A stretch of DNA of 64,000 bases. Source: Novosphingobium decolorationis (GTDB lineage Bacteria; Pseudomonadota; Alphaproteobacteria; Sphingomonadales; Sphingomonadaceae). The position numbers and the translations under genes are program-made. Below are positions 7,079 to 16,245 of this stretch, in pieces (positions within the stretch are counted from its first letter, which is position 1; every line of letters begins with the position of its first letter). The notes beneath the pieces are model-generated. The model had not been told where the DNA came from. It made no database searches and saw only the letters and a program-made list of their open reading frames with translations. The stretch lies in assembly GCF_018417475.1 (NCBI RefSeq), contig NZ_CP054856.1:868001-932000 (forward strand), given 5' to 3'.

Positions 7079-10000
7079 ATGACCGACTTTTCCCGCATTC
7101 TTTCCGCCACTTCGCCTCTCACGCTGGCTTCCGTCACGCGCGGCAGCCAGCCGCTGGTGATGGCCGACCTCGCGCGCGCCGCCAAGGGCCGCGCGGTCTT
7201 CGTCGCCGACAACGAGGCGAGCATGAGCGCGCTGGCCGAGGCCGCGCGCTTCTTTGCGCCCGAATTGCAGGTGATCGAGTTTCCCTCGTGGGACTGCCTG
7301 CCCTACGACCGTGCGAGCCCCGCGCTATCGGTCAGCGCCCGGCGCCTCGCCGCACTGCACCAGCTCCAGGCCAAGCGCACCGGGCCGCAGCTTCTTGTCA
7401 CCACGACCAACGCGCTGACCCAGCGCGTGCTTACCCCGTTCCGCATCCGCGAATCGGTAAAGCTTCTGAAGCCGGGCCTCGAGATCGGCCACGAAAGCCT
7501 GATCGCGCTCCTGCGCCGCCAGGGCTACCAGCGCACCGACACCGCCATCGACGCGGGCGAATTCGCGGTGCGCGGCTCGATCTTCGACATCGTGCCCTCG
7601 GGCCTCGATGCCGGGCTTCGTCTCGACTTCTTCGGCGATGAGCTGGAAACACTGCGCCTCTTCGACACCAACACCCAGCGCTCGACCGGCACGGTCAAGG
7701 AGCACCTCCTCGTGCCCGCGAGCGAGGCGCTGATCGACGAGGCCAGCGTCAAGCGCTTCCGCACCCGCTATCGCGAGCTGTTCGGCGCGAATGCCACCGC
7801 CGACCCGCTCTACCAGGCGGTCAGCGACGGGCGCCGCCTGGCGGGCATGGAGCACTGGCTCCCGCTTTTCGAGGATCGCCTCGTCACCCTCTTCGACCAC
7901 CTCGCGCCCGAGGACGTGATGGTCCTCGACAGCACCGTCGCAGGCGCGGCCGAAGAGCGCTTTGGCGACATTGCGGACTACTTCAGGAACCGCAAGGAAA
8001 CCTCTGGACAGAAAGCGGGATCCTACCGTCCGCTGGCCACCGATGCGCTCTATCTGGCGCCCGAAGAACTGGCGGGACTGACAGAGGCCCAGCCCGCGCA
8101 CAAGGCCGATCCCTTCGCGCAGCCCGAGAGCGCCAGGGTCCTCGACTTCGGCTTCTCCAACGCCCGCGATTTCGCGCCCGAACGCGCGCGCGGCGACAAC
8201 GCCTACGAGGCCGCCGCCAAACACTTTGCCGCGCTCGGCAAGCAGGGCCGCAAACCCATCCTCGCCGCCTATTCGACGGGCAGCCGCGCGCGCCTCGTCT
8301 CGATCCTGGGCGAGGCTTCAGGCACTGAGCCGCGCCTTGCCGAAACCTGGCAGGAGGCGCTGGGCATGGCGGTCCAGGGCCGCGCCGCGGCGCTGGTTCT
8401 CCCGCTCGAGACCGGCTTTGCCAACGAGGCGCTCGAAGTCGTCACCGAGCAGGATATCCTGGGTGACCGCCTCGTCCGGCGCAAGAAGCGCAAGAAGGAC
8501 GCCGACGCCTTCATGGCCGAGCTCGCCGCGCTGACGCCCGGCGATCTCATCGTCCACATGGACCACGGCATCGGCCGCTACGAGGGGCTCCAGTCGATCC
8601 CGGTCGGCCAGAGCCCGCACGACTGCGTGATGCTGACCTACCATGGCGGCGACAAGCTCTATATCCCGGTCGAGAACCTCGACGTCCTCTCGCGCTACGG
8701 CAGCGAATCCGAGGGCGTCCAGCTCGACAAGTTGGGCGGCGAGGCCTGGCAAAAGCGCCGCGCCCGCCTCAAGGAGCGCATCCGCGAGATCGCGGGCGAG
8801 CTGATGAAGACCGCCGCCGAGCGTGCGCTGCGCAAGGCCCCCGCGCTGCTCCCCGACGAATCGAGCTTCAACCAGTTCGTCGACCGCTTTCCCTGGCAGG
8901 AAACCGACGACCAGGAGCACGCCATCGCCGACGTCCTCGAGGACCTGGGCAGCGGCAAGCCGATGGACCGCCTCGTCTGCGGCGATGTCGGCTTCGGCAA
9001 GACCGAAGTGGCCCTTCGCGCCGCCTTCGTTGCGGCCATGGCCGGCCAGCAGGTCGCGGTGGTCGCACCCACGACCCTCCTTGCGCGCCAGCACTATTCC
9101 GGCTTTGCCGAGCGCTTCAACGGCTTCCCCCTCAACGTGGGGCGCCTCTCGCGTCTCGTCCCCGAGAAGGAAGCGCGCACCACCCGCGAGGGGCTGGCGA
9201 GCGGCAATGTCGATGTCGTGTGCGGCACCCACGCGATCCTCTCCAAGACCGTCGAGTTCAAGAACCTGGGCCTTGTCATCGTCGACGAGGAACAGCGCTT
9301 CGGTGTGACCCACAAGGAGAAGCTCAAGCAGCTGCGCGCCGACGTCCACGTCCTGACCCTCACCGCCACGCCGATCCCGCGCACGCTGCAGATGGCGATG
9401 TCGGGCCTGCGCGAGCTTTCCACCATCCAGACCCCGCCGGTCGACCGCCTTGCGGTGCGCACCTACGTGATGGAATGGGACGACATGGTGATGCGCGAGG
9501 CGCTGCTGCGCGAACACCACCGCGGCGGCCAGAGCTTCATCGTCGTGCCGCGCATCTCGGACATGCCCGAGGTCGAGCAGTGGCTGGCCAAGTACGTGCC
9601 CGAGGTCAAGGTCATCGCCGCCCACGGCCAGATGTCGGCCAGCGAAGTGGAAGAGCGCATGAGCGCCTTCTACGACGGCAAGTACGAAGTCCTGCTTTCG
9701 ACCACCATCGTTGAAAGCGGCATCGACATTCCCCGCGCCAACACCATCATCATCCACCGCGCCGACCGCTTCGGCCTTGCCCAGCTTTACCAGCTGCGCG
9801 GACGTGTGGGCCGCTCCAAGCTGCGCGCCTATGCGTACCTGACGACGCCCGCCAACCAGGCGCTCACCGAAGTCTCGGAAAAGCGCCTCAAGGTGCTGGG
9901 CGATCTCGACAGCCTGGGCGCAGGCTTCCAGCTCGCCAGCCACGACCTCGACATTCGCGGCGCGGGCAACCTCCTGGGCGATGAACAGTCCGGCCACATC

Positions 10001-10552
10001 CGCGAGGTCGGCTTCGAGCTCTACCAGTCGATGCTGGAGGACGCGATCATGGCCGCACGCGCGGGTGGCGTGGGGCTGGAGAAGGACACCACGGGCCTCT
10101 CCCCCCAGATCACCGTCGATGCCCCGATCATGATCCCGGACGATTACGTCCCCGATCTGGCCGTGCGCATGGCGCTCTATCGACGCCTCAACGATGCGGA
10201 AAACCAGGAGGAGGTGGAATCGCTCTCGGCCGAGATGATCGACCGCTTCGGGCCCCTTCCCGATCCGACCGCCAACCTCATCCAGCTCATCCAGATCAAG
10301 CGCCAGGCGATTGCCGCCCACATCGCCAAGATCGACGTGGGCCCGCGCGGTACGCTGGTCAGCTTCCACAACGACAGCTTCCCCAACCCCACCGGCCTCA
10401 TCGCCTATGCCGAGCGGCTCAAGGGCGCGATCAAGCTTCGCCCGGACCACAAGCTGGTGCTCCAGCGCGCCTGGAGCGATCCCAAGTCGCGCCTCAACGG
10501 CCTGTTCCAGCTGACCAAGGGCCTGGCCGGGGTGGCGCGCAAGGCCAAGTGA
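7079..10552 (+). CDS. mfd: Transcription-repair coupling factor Mfd
   Basis: 1157 residues, full length. The order is UvrB-homology modules (about 1-350), an RNA-polymerase-interaction domain (about 480-560, MDHGIGRYEGL and GGDKLYIPVENLD), the RecG-like translocase (Walker A GDVGFGKT near 640, DEEQRF box, TATPIPRTLQMAMSG, QLRGRVGRS) and the C-terminal TRCF domain. It displaces stalled RNA polymerase and recruits UvrA for strand-specific repair. It is closely related to RecG in the same window in its helicase half. Confidence 0.98.
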   Translation: MTDFSRILSATSPLTLASVTRGSQPLVMADLARAAKGRAVFVADNEASMSALAEAARFFAPELQVIEFPSWDCLPYDRASPALSVSARRLAALHQLQAKRTGPQLLVTTTNALTQRVLTPFRIRESVKLLKPGLEIGHESLIALLRRQGYQRTDTAIDAGEFAVRGSIFDIVPSGLDAGLRLDFFGDELETLRLFDTNTQRSTGTVKEHLLVPASEALIDEASVKRFRTRYRELFGANATADPLYQAVSDGRRLAGMEHWLPLFEDRLVTLFDHLAPEDVMVLDSTVAGAAEERFGDIADYFRNRKETSGQKAGSYRPLATDALYLAPEELAGLTEAQPAHKADPFAQPESARVLDFGFSNARDFAPERARGDNAYEAAAKHFAALGKQGRKPILAAYSTGSRARLVSILGEASGTEPRLAETWQEALGMAVQGRAAALVLPLETGFANEALEVVTEQDILGDRLVRRKKRKKDADAFMAELAALTPGDLIVHMDHGIGRYEGLQSIPVGQSPHDCVMLTYHGGDKLYIPVENLDVLSRYGSESEGVQLDKLGGEAWQKRRARLKERIREIAGELMKTAAERALRKAPALLPDESSFNQFVDRFPWQETDDQEHAIADVLEDLGSGKPMDRLVCGDVGFGKTEVALRAAFVAAMAGQQVAVVAPTTLLARQHYSGFAERFNGFPLNVGRLSRLVPEKEARTTREGLASGNVDVVCGTHAILSKTVEFKNLGLVIVDEEQRFGVTHKEKLKQLRADVHVLTLTATPIPRTLQMAMSGLRELSTIQTPPVDRLAVRTYVMEWDDMVMREALLREHHRGGQSFIVVPRISDMPEVEQWLAKYVPEVKVIAAHGQMSASEVEERMSAFYDGKYEVLLSTTIVESGIDIPRANTIIIHRADRFGLAQLYQLRGRVGRSKLRAYAYLTTPANQALTEVSEKRLKVLGDLDSLGAGFQLASHDLDIRGAGNLLGDEQSGHIREVGFELYQSMLEDAIMAARAGGVGLEKDTTGLSPQITVDAPIMIPDDYVPDLAVRMALYRRLNDAENQEEVESLSAEMIDRFGPLPDPTANLIQLIQIKRQAIAAHIAKIDVGPRGTLVSFHNDSFPNPTGLIAYAERLKGAIKLRPDHKLVLQRAWSDPKSRLNGLFQLTKGLAGVARKAK

Positions 10553-10577
10553 GGCTGCGACAGAAAGTTTCAGAAAC

Positions 10578-10592
10578 GATATACAATATATC
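10578..10592. promoter_or_regulatory. AT-rich palindrome upstream of the S10 peptidase gene
   Basis: GATATA-CAA-TATATC is a perfect 6+6 palindrome in an otherwise GC-rich leader, about 70 bases before the peptidase start. It could be an operator or part of an AT-rich promoter. No regulator can be named. Confidence 0.4.
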
Positions 10593-10662
10593 CTTGCCTT
10601 GAAACCGGCGGGCGACCAGTCTGGGCCGCGAGGTCACACTCGAAAGACAGACAGGGACACCC

Positions 10663-12219
10663 ATGAAACGATTTACGTCGCTCGCCGCCGCCTCCCTCCT
10701 CGTGCTCGCGCATCCCGCGCTGGCGCAGAAGGGCGAAGGACCGGATGCCGCGCGCGAACACGACAAGGCCGTGGCCGAGGAAGTGGCGGCTGGCTGGGCC
10801 AGCGCTCCGGTGGAAGAAATCAGCAAGACCGCCAAGGGCTCGGTCAACGTCGATGGCCGCTCCATCGCCTACACCGCGACGGCGGGCACGCTCACCATCC
10901 GCGATGCCAAGGGCAAGCCGACCCAGAGCATCTTCTACACCGCCTACACCGCGCCGGGGAAGAACCGCCCGGTCACCTTCTTCTACAACGGTGGCCCCGG
11001 CTCGGCGAGCCTGTGGCTGCGCATGGGCAGCTTCGCGCCGACCCACGTGCGCACGAGCGACCCCATAGCGGTGGCCCCTGCCCCCTATGATGTCGGCCCC
11101 AATCCCGACAGCCTGATCGGCTCGACCGACATGGTCTTCCTCGATGCTCCGGGCTCGGGCTACTCGCGCGCGCTGGGCGATACCGACCCGGCCTCGTTCT
11201 ACGGCGTGGACCAGGACGTGGGCGCCTTTGCCGACGCGATCCAGCGCTACATCTCCAAGAACGGGCGCTGGGGCGATCCCAAGTACATCTTCGGCGAAAG
11301 TTACGGCACGACCCGCTCGGGCGCGCTGGCCGAGGAAATGGAAGGGCGCGGTATGGCGCTCAACGGCGTGGTCCTGCTTTCCTCGATCATGAACTACGGC
11401 GTGCGCCAGTCGGGCTTCGACAACATCCACATCGGCTATCTGCCGAGCTACGCAGCGACCGCCTGGTACCACAACCGCGTCGCCGACCGCCCCGCCTCGC
11501 TCGCCCAGTTCGTCGAGGAAGCCCGACAGTTCGCCAATGGCCCCTACGCCACCGCGCTGGGCAAGGGCTCGGACATCACGCCCGAGGAGGAAGATGCCGT
11601 CGCGCGCCAGATGAGCCGCTACACCGGCCTCTCGGTCGACTTTCTGAAGGACGCAAACCTGCGCGTCGATCTCAGCCGCTTCCGCAAGGAACTGCTGCGC
11701 ACCGAGCGCGAGACGCTGGGCCGCTTCGATTCGCGCTACACCGGCACGGATGCGGATGCGGCGGGCGAAGGGCCCGAGTACGATCCCTCCAGCACGGGGA
11801 TCACCGGGCTCTATATCTCCAGCTTCATGGACCAGCTGCACACGACCTTCGGGTATGACACCGACCTCACGTACCGGCGCAGCGCGCGCGAAGCCGGCAA
11901 CTTTGACTGGGACTGGTCCCACAAGGCGCCGGGCTACGGCTATTCGAGCTTCCAGAACCAGGTCGACGTGACGCAGGACCTCAGCCGCGCCATGCGTACC
12001 AACCCGTACATGCGCGTGCTATCGCTGAACGGCTACTACGACATGGCAACGCCGTTCCACTCGACCGAGCGGGACCTCAAGCACATGATGCTGGAACCCA
12101 AGCTGCGCGGGAACCTCCAGTTCAAGTACTATGAGGCCGGACACATGATCTATCTGAACCCCGAAGCGCTGCACCAGATGCGCCTCGATCTCGAGGCCTT
12201 CTACGCACAAGGCAGGTAA
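10663..12219 (+). CDS. Secreted S10-family serine carboxypeptidase
   Basis: 518 residues. An N-terminal Sec signal (KRFTSLAAASLLVLAHPALAQ) is cleaved near residue 22. The substrate-binding FFYNGGPGSASLW and the nucleophile motif GESYGT are the S10 signature. The Asp lies near NGYYDMATP and the His near YEAGHMIY, completing the Ser-Asp-His triad. It removes C-terminal residues from peptides in the periplasm or outside. AGGGA precedes the ATG by 6 bases. It may contribute, with the M14 and M20 enzymes 12-18 kb away, to peptide scavenging. Confidence 0.93.
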   Translation: MKRFTSLAAASLLVLAHPALAQKGEGPDAAREHDKAVAEEVAAGWASAPVEEISKTAKGSVNVDGRSIAYTATAGTLTIRDAKGKPTQSIFYTAYTAPGKNRPVTFFYNGGPGSASLWLRMGSFAPTHVRTSDPIAVAPAPYDVGPNPDSLIGSTDMVFLDAPGSGYSRALGDTDPASFYGVDQDVGAFADAIQRYISKNGRWGDPKYIFGESYGTTRSGALAEEMEGRGMALNGVVLLSSIMNYGVRQSGFDNIHIGYLPSYAATAWYHNRVADRPASLAQFVEEARQFANGPYATALGKGSDITPEEEDAVARQMSRYTGLSVDFLKDANLRVDLSRFRKELLRTERETLGRFDSRYTGTDADAAGEGPEYDPSSTGITGLYISSFMDQLHTTFGYDTDLTYRRSAREAGNFDWDWSHKAPGYGYSSFQNQVDVTQDLSRAMRTNPYMRVLSLNGYYDMATPFHSTERDLKHMMLEPKLRGNLQFKYYEAGHMIYLNPEALHQMRLDLEAFYAQGR

Positions 12220-12255
12220 GCGCAGGCCACAGGCGCGCGCGGACCGGGATCAGGC

Positions 12256-13593
12256 TCAGGCCCTCTCCATCTCGGTCCGCGCCAGCTTCTCGAACAGGGC
12301 CACGCTCATCGGCTGGGCGCGCAGGAAACCCTGATAGTATCCGCAATGCTCGCGCGCGACGGCGTCTCGCTGGTCGGCCCGCTCGATCCCCTCGGCAATC
12401 ACCTCCAGATCGAGCGCCGTGGCCATCGCCACGATCGCGCGCAGGATCGCGACGTCGCGCGGGTCGGTGGTAATTCCCTCGATCATCGCCCGGTCGAGCT
12501 TGATGTAGTGGATCGGCAGCACCTTCAGGTACCGGAAATTGCAGAAGCCCGCGCCGAAGTCGTCGAGCGCGATGCGGATACCCTGCGCCGAGAATTCCGC
12601 CATGATCTGCGCGGCCGCCGTCACATCGGCGATCAGCGACTGCTCGGTAATCTCGAGCGTCAGCTGGCGCAGCGGAAAGCCGCTCTCTCCCACGAGATCG
12701 AGCATCTGGGAGGTATAGCTCTCGAAGGCGAGGTCCTCGGGCGTCACATTGATCGAAAGCCGCAGGTTCTCGGGCCAGTTGCGCGCGGCCCACAGCGCCT
12801 TGCGCGCAATATGCTGCGACAGCGGGCCGACATGATCTGTCCGCTCAGCCAGATTGAACAGCGCCCCTGCCCCGATCCGCCCCAATTCGGGATGGTCCCA
12901 GCGCGCCAGCGCCTCGGCTCCGGTCAAGTGGTCGTCCTCCAGGCTGAACTGCGGCTGGAAGAGGACCTCGATCTCATCACGGTCAATCGCGCCCAGAAGG
13001 TCGGCTTCGAGCTGCGCGGTCGAGATGCCGGGCGGGATTGCCTCGCCATCGGCCCAGACCAGACGCGCGCCCTGCTGCTCGTTGACCGCCTGGAGCGCAA
13101 CGCCGAGCCGCTCGAGCATCGATTCGACCACTTCCTCGGCCAGCGTCCGGATCAGGGCGAACCGCGGCGAGAGGCGGATCACCCCCGATGGTACGGCGAT
13201 GGGGCGCGAAAGCAGGTGCGAAAGCTGGTCGGCCAGGAGCTGCCAGCGCTCACGACTGCACGAGATGTTGGCGACCAGCAGGAAATTGCCGCCGCCTGCA
13301 CGGGTCAGCACCCAGGGCGCGTCGAGCTCTTCCGAAGCGTAATGGCTGACCCGGGCGGCAATTTCCTCGAGCGCGCCGTCGCCGGCAGCCGCACCATAGG
13401 CCATGTTAATCGCATCAAGGCGGCGCAGGCTGATGAGCATCGCGTGGACGTGCACCGGGGCCAGGTTTTCCTGCGCCTCGGCCTGCCATGCGGCCATGCG
13501 TTCATGGACGAGCTCCACGCCGGGAAGGCCGCTCAGGCGATCTTCCAGTCTCAGCGCAAGGCGTTCGGCCTGGCCAGGGTGCGACGACGTCAT
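12256..13593 (-). CDS. EAL-domain c-di-GMP phosphodiesterase with degenerate GGDEF domain
   Basis: 445 residues, soluble. The N-terminal GGDEF-like domain has GGGNF at residues 100-104 in place of GGDEF, so cyclase activity is unlikely. The EAL domain (about 195-440) looks complete: EALAR at 227-231, SINVTPEDL, LEITEQSLI, the metal-site loop LDDFGAG, KLDRAMI, VIAEGIE and a QGFLRAQP end. It should hydrolyse c-di-GMP to pGpG, with the dead GGDEF domain perhaps acting as a GTP sensor. It is convergent with the S10 peptidase and divergent from nadK. Confidence 0.92.
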   Translation of the reverse strand: MTSSHPGQAERLALRLEDRLSGLPGVELVHERMAAWQAEAQENLAPVHVHAMLISLRRLDAINMAYGAAAGDGALEEIAARVSHYASEELDAPWVLTRAGGGNFLLVANISCSRERWQLLADQLSHLLSRPIAVPSGVIRLSPRFALIRTLAEEVVESMLERLGVALQAVNEQQGARLVWADGEAIPPGISTAQLEADLLGAIDRDEIEVLFQPQFSLEDDHLTGAEALARWDHPELGRIGAGALFNLAERTDHVGPLSQHIARKALWAARNWPENLRLSINVTPEDLAFESYTSQMLDLVGESGFPLRQLTLEITEQSLIADVTAAAQIMAEFSAQGIRIALDDFGAGFCNFRYLKVLPIHYIKLDRAMIEGITTDPRDVAILRAIVAMATALDLEVIAEGIERADQRDAVAREHCGYYQGFLRAQPMSVALFEKLARTEMERA

Positions 13594-13703
13594 CTTTTCT
13601 CCTTTATGGCAAAGGCCTTGCCAAACCGTTCAAAATTTACCAGCCCCATGGCCCGGGCCGGGAACAGCTGTCCCGTTCGGGAACACATTGCTGCGGAGTT
13701 TCC

Positions 13704-14513
13704 ATGAGTCAGATTTCCCCTTCGGATGAAGCGGTTAGCCCGCCCTTGCGGCTCGCCCTCATCCTCTCTGACAGCGCACAGGCTCAGACCCGCGCGGAGG
13801 AGCTGCGCGAGGCCCATCCTTGGGTGGAGCCCGAGGAGGCCGAAATCCTGGTGGTCGTAGGCGGCGATGGCTTCATGCTGCATGTGCTGCACGAGATGCT
13901 CGACAAGGGAATTTCCAAGCCCTGCTACGGCATCAACCTGGGAACCGTGGGCTTCCTCATGAACAGCCTCCATGGCGATGCGACCGTCCTCGAACGGATC
14001 CACGCTGCGCGGCGCATTCCGGTCAGCCCGCTGCGCATGCACGCCACCACCCAGTCGGGCGAGGAATTCAGCTACTACGCGATCAACGAGGTCTCGCTCC
14101 TGCGCGAGACGCGCCAGACCGCCAAGTTGGAGATCCGTATCAACGGACGCGTGCGGATGGGCGAGATGGCGGGCGATGGCATTCTCGTGGCGACGCCGGT
14201 CGGTTCGACCGCCTACAACCTCTCCGCCAACGGGCCGATCCTGCCGCTGGGATGCCGCATGCTCGCCCTCACCCCGATCAGCCCCTTCCGCCCGCGCCGC
14301 TGGAAGGGCGCGATCCTGCCCGAGAGCGCCGAAGTGGAGTTCCGCATCCGCGAGCCAGGCAAGCGCCCGGTCGCGGCCGTCGCCGACCAGAAGGAAGTGC
14401 GCGACGTCCGCACCGTTCGGATAAGCACCTCGACCGAAAGGGAAATGACCCTGCTCTTCGATCCCGGGTTCACCCTCGAGGAACGCATCTTCGCCGAACA
14501 ATTCCAAGTCTGA
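13704..14513 (+). CDS. nadK: NAD kinase
   Basis: 269 residues. GGDGFML at 53-59 is the NAD-kinase active-site motif, followed by YGINLGTVGFLMN and the second conserved loop GDGILVATPVGSTAYNLSANGPILP. It phosphorylates NAD to NADP in the cytoplasm. The start at 13704 is set by GGAG five bases upstream; the longer open frame upstream is antisense to the EAL gene. The downstream tRNA-Asn is on the same strand. Confidence 0.95.
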   Translation: MSQISPSDEAVSPPLRLALILSDSAQAQTRAEELREAHPWVEPEEAEILVVVGGDGFMLHVLHEMLDKGISKPCYGINLGTVGFLMNSLHGDATVLERIHAARRIPVSPLRMHATTQSGEEFSYYAINEVSLLRETRQTAKLEIRINGRVRMGEMAGDGILVATPVGSTAYNLSANGPILPLGCRMLALTPISPFRPRRWKGAILPESAEVEFRIREPGKRPVAAVADQKEVRDVRTVRISTSTEREMTLLFDPGFTLEERIFAEQFQV

Positions 14514-14634
14514 GGCGGTTTTCTGCGAGCCCCTCAAAAAAAATCAAATTTTTGCCAAGATCAGGGTTGCCAACCCAAAACACCCTGCGTATAGGGCCAG
14601 TCCTGCCGCGGCGGTGGAAACACTGACTGGCTGC

Positions 14635-14709
14635 TCCCCGATAGCTCAGCGGTAGAGCCCTCGACTGTTAATCGAGTTGTCGTAGGTTCGAATCCTACTC
14701 GGGGAGCCA
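14635..14709 (+). tRNA. tRNA-Asn (anticodon GTT)
   Basis: A complete cloverleaf of 75 bases including encoded CCA. The acceptor arms TCCCCGA and TCGGGGA pair over 7 bp with G discriminator. The D-loop is AGCTCAGCGGTAGAGC, the anticodon loop CTGTTAA, and the T-loop GTTCGAATC. Phage genes start about 120 bases downstream, so its 3' end is a possible integration site. Confidence 0.97.
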
Positions 14710-14832
14710 TTTCCTTCCGCAAGCCACTGAAAACATTGCCGTTTTTGGTCGCTTGCGGAATGAAACTACTAAAACACCCACCATCCATAATGATGTTGAT
14801 TGTTACGCTTTGAGATTGATGCCTTGCGCCTA

Positions 14833-15219
14833 TCAGTCTGTCTGCGTGCGCTTCACAGCGGCTTTCCCCTTCTCTCGAATATCCTTGCGGACCGTGTTCG
14901 CAGCGGGTCGCATGAACGGGCGCCCTTTCATTTCCTCGGTGCCAAATTCGAGAGAGAGGGCATGAGGAGCGTCGGCTATCGAACGGGCGCTGGTGGGTCC
15001 AGTTTTCTCCGCGCGAATCGAATCTTTGAGTTCGCCGGTGACTTCGCGCGGGGGCTTGCCGGGCCGCGATGGCGTTTCGCGTTTCACGATAGATGCCTTC
15101 GCCTCCTCCGCGTGCTGCTTCGCAAGATCTTCAACCATTTCGCCCGCCTGCTTACGCGCCTGCTCCCGCATCTGTTTCAGCCGTTTGAGGTGCGCATCTG
15201 CCCCTTTAAATTTCGCCAT
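14833..15219 (-). CDS. HK97-gp10-family phage head-tail protein
   Basis: 128 residues. It opens with a charged helix (KGADAHLKRLKQMREQARKQ) and closes with HALSLEFGTEEMKGRPFMRPAAN followed by a basic tail. The EFGT...RPFMRPA segment is characteristic of the HK97 gp10 / putative tail-component family needed for head-tail completion. The start overlaps the previous stop by one base. It is the last phage gene before the tRNA. Confidence 0.8.
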   Translation of the reverse strand: MAKFKGADAHLKRLKQMREQARKQAGEMVEDLAKQHAEEAKASIVKRETPSRPGKPPREVTGELKDSIRAEKTGPTSARSIADAPHALSLEFGTEEMKGRPFMRPAANTVRKDIREKGKAAVKRTQTD

Positions 15220-15578
15220 TAAAGTAACCTCCCTCGAATAACGTAATGGGATCGGGCTGCATCCTGCTCCGCGCTCTGAATACTGTAAAGATCGCCATTT
15301 CCATCGGTAATTTGATGATCCGACGTGATGGAAGGGACGCCCTTGGCGAGAACCAGTAGCCTCACGTCGCCCTCGGAGAATCCGGCCCCAGCGCGCATCT
15401 GGTCGCTGGCGCTGTCTGTCTGGACCTTCACAGGCGTATCGCCGCCTTCATACCCGATTATCGTTCCCCCAGGTCCATAGATCGGATCGCCCGTTCCACC
15501 ATGAAGGGTGCCGTCGAGGAACAAGCCGGAGAACGCAGTGTGAAGAACCAATGCAAGGTCGCCGCCGAGCAATCCCAT
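15219..15578 (-). CDS. Phage head protein of unknown function
   Basis: 119 residues, no signal peptide. It has a Gly-rich N-terminal half (GGDLALVLHTAFSGLFLDGTL) and a beta-rich C-terminal half (VRLLVLAKGVPSITSDHQ ... YVIRGRLL). Position between portal and gp10-like genes, with overlaps at both ends (TGATG with portal), suggests a head-tail connector or closure protein. An in-frame TTG at 15581 is an alternative start. I do not recognise a specific family. Confidence 0.6.
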   Translation of the reverse strand: MGLLGGDLALVLHTAFSGLFLDGTLHGGTGDPIYGPGGTIIGYEGGDTPVKVQTDSASDQMRAGAGFSEGDVRLLVLAKGVPSITSDHQITDGNGDLYSIQSAEQDAARSHYVIRGRLL

Positions 15579-16187
15579 CAATCAGCCCAATCGATGAACG
15601 AGAGCGCATCTTCCACCGCTTGAGGGTCGAGGCCCGATTCCTTGGCCTGCGTGAGGGCCTGCACCATAGCGCCGAATGCGCGAGCACGGCCACCGGCATC
15701 GAATGCCTGAGCGGGACGCACCACGTCGATTAGGACCGTGCTGGCGAGCTTGGCGCTGGCCTCCTCGGCCATCACGTTGGCGATCGGCTGCAAAATCCAC
15801 TGCGCAAGGTGGCGCTGCGCCTCTCGCACAAGCGGTCCCTGCGCGTTGCTCGCGAACATGGCAGGCAGAACGCCGAATGCCGCGAAGATCGAGCTGCGCG
15901 CCTCGGAAAGCGACTGCACGGCCTGCGACGGCTGAATATCGGGCGTGACGCCTTGGGCGCGCCAGTCCTGCGCCGGGGCTGGTCCACCCGCTGCCGTGAC
16001 GTTAACCGATTCGCGGAGCATCACCCGGCCACGCCTGCCACGGAAGCTATGGCCCAGCTTGTCCAGGTCCACGTCGGGGCTTTCCGGGAACGGCACCACT
16101 TGACTGCCCAGCGGGGCATTCTCGTAAATCTCGGACAGGGTGAGAACGGCGGAGCAATATTCGACCACGCTAGCGGCGGGATAGTCC
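15578..16187 (-). pseudogene. Phage portal protein, C-terminal fragment cut by IS21
   Basis: About 203 phage-encoded residues remain (the frame runs on to 16234 through the IS end). It keeps the portal C-terminal features: VMLRESVNVTAAGG, the FGVLPAMF loop, and VREAQRHLAQWILQPIANVMAEEAS. The N-terminal half is missing, replaced by the terminal 47 bases of the IS in the same frame, so a hybrid start at 16234 is possible but unlikely to be functional. The missing half is not found on the other side of the IS. Confidence 0.8.
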
Positions 16188-16214
16188 TGCTGCGGGCGGC
16201 GTAAAAGTCGTCCA
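16188..16214 (+). repeat. IS21 left terminal inverted repeat
   Basis: 27 bases starting TG. It shares GGCGG-N3-AAAAGTCG-N-CCA with the complement of the right end (18595-18621), 19 of 27 positions by eye. Its core GGGCGGCGTAAAA (16194-16206) recurs exactly, inverted, at 18580-18592. Confidence 0.75.
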
Positions 16215-16245
16215 CCTTGAAGCCTTTCTGCCAAGTCAGGGAGGT

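Larger units (their letters stand above)
14710..16187 (-). mobile_element. Prophage remnant (portal fragment, head protein, gp10-like)
   Basis: Three minus-strand genes of tailed-phage head assembly lie between tRNA-Asn and an IS21-family element. The portal gene is cut by the IS. No terminase, protease, capsid, tail or integrase gene is present, so both sides are truncated. The tRNA-proximal part (14,750-14,830) is visibly more AT-rich than its surroundings. Integration at the tRNA 3' end is likely but no second att copy is seen in the window. Confidence 0.8.
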
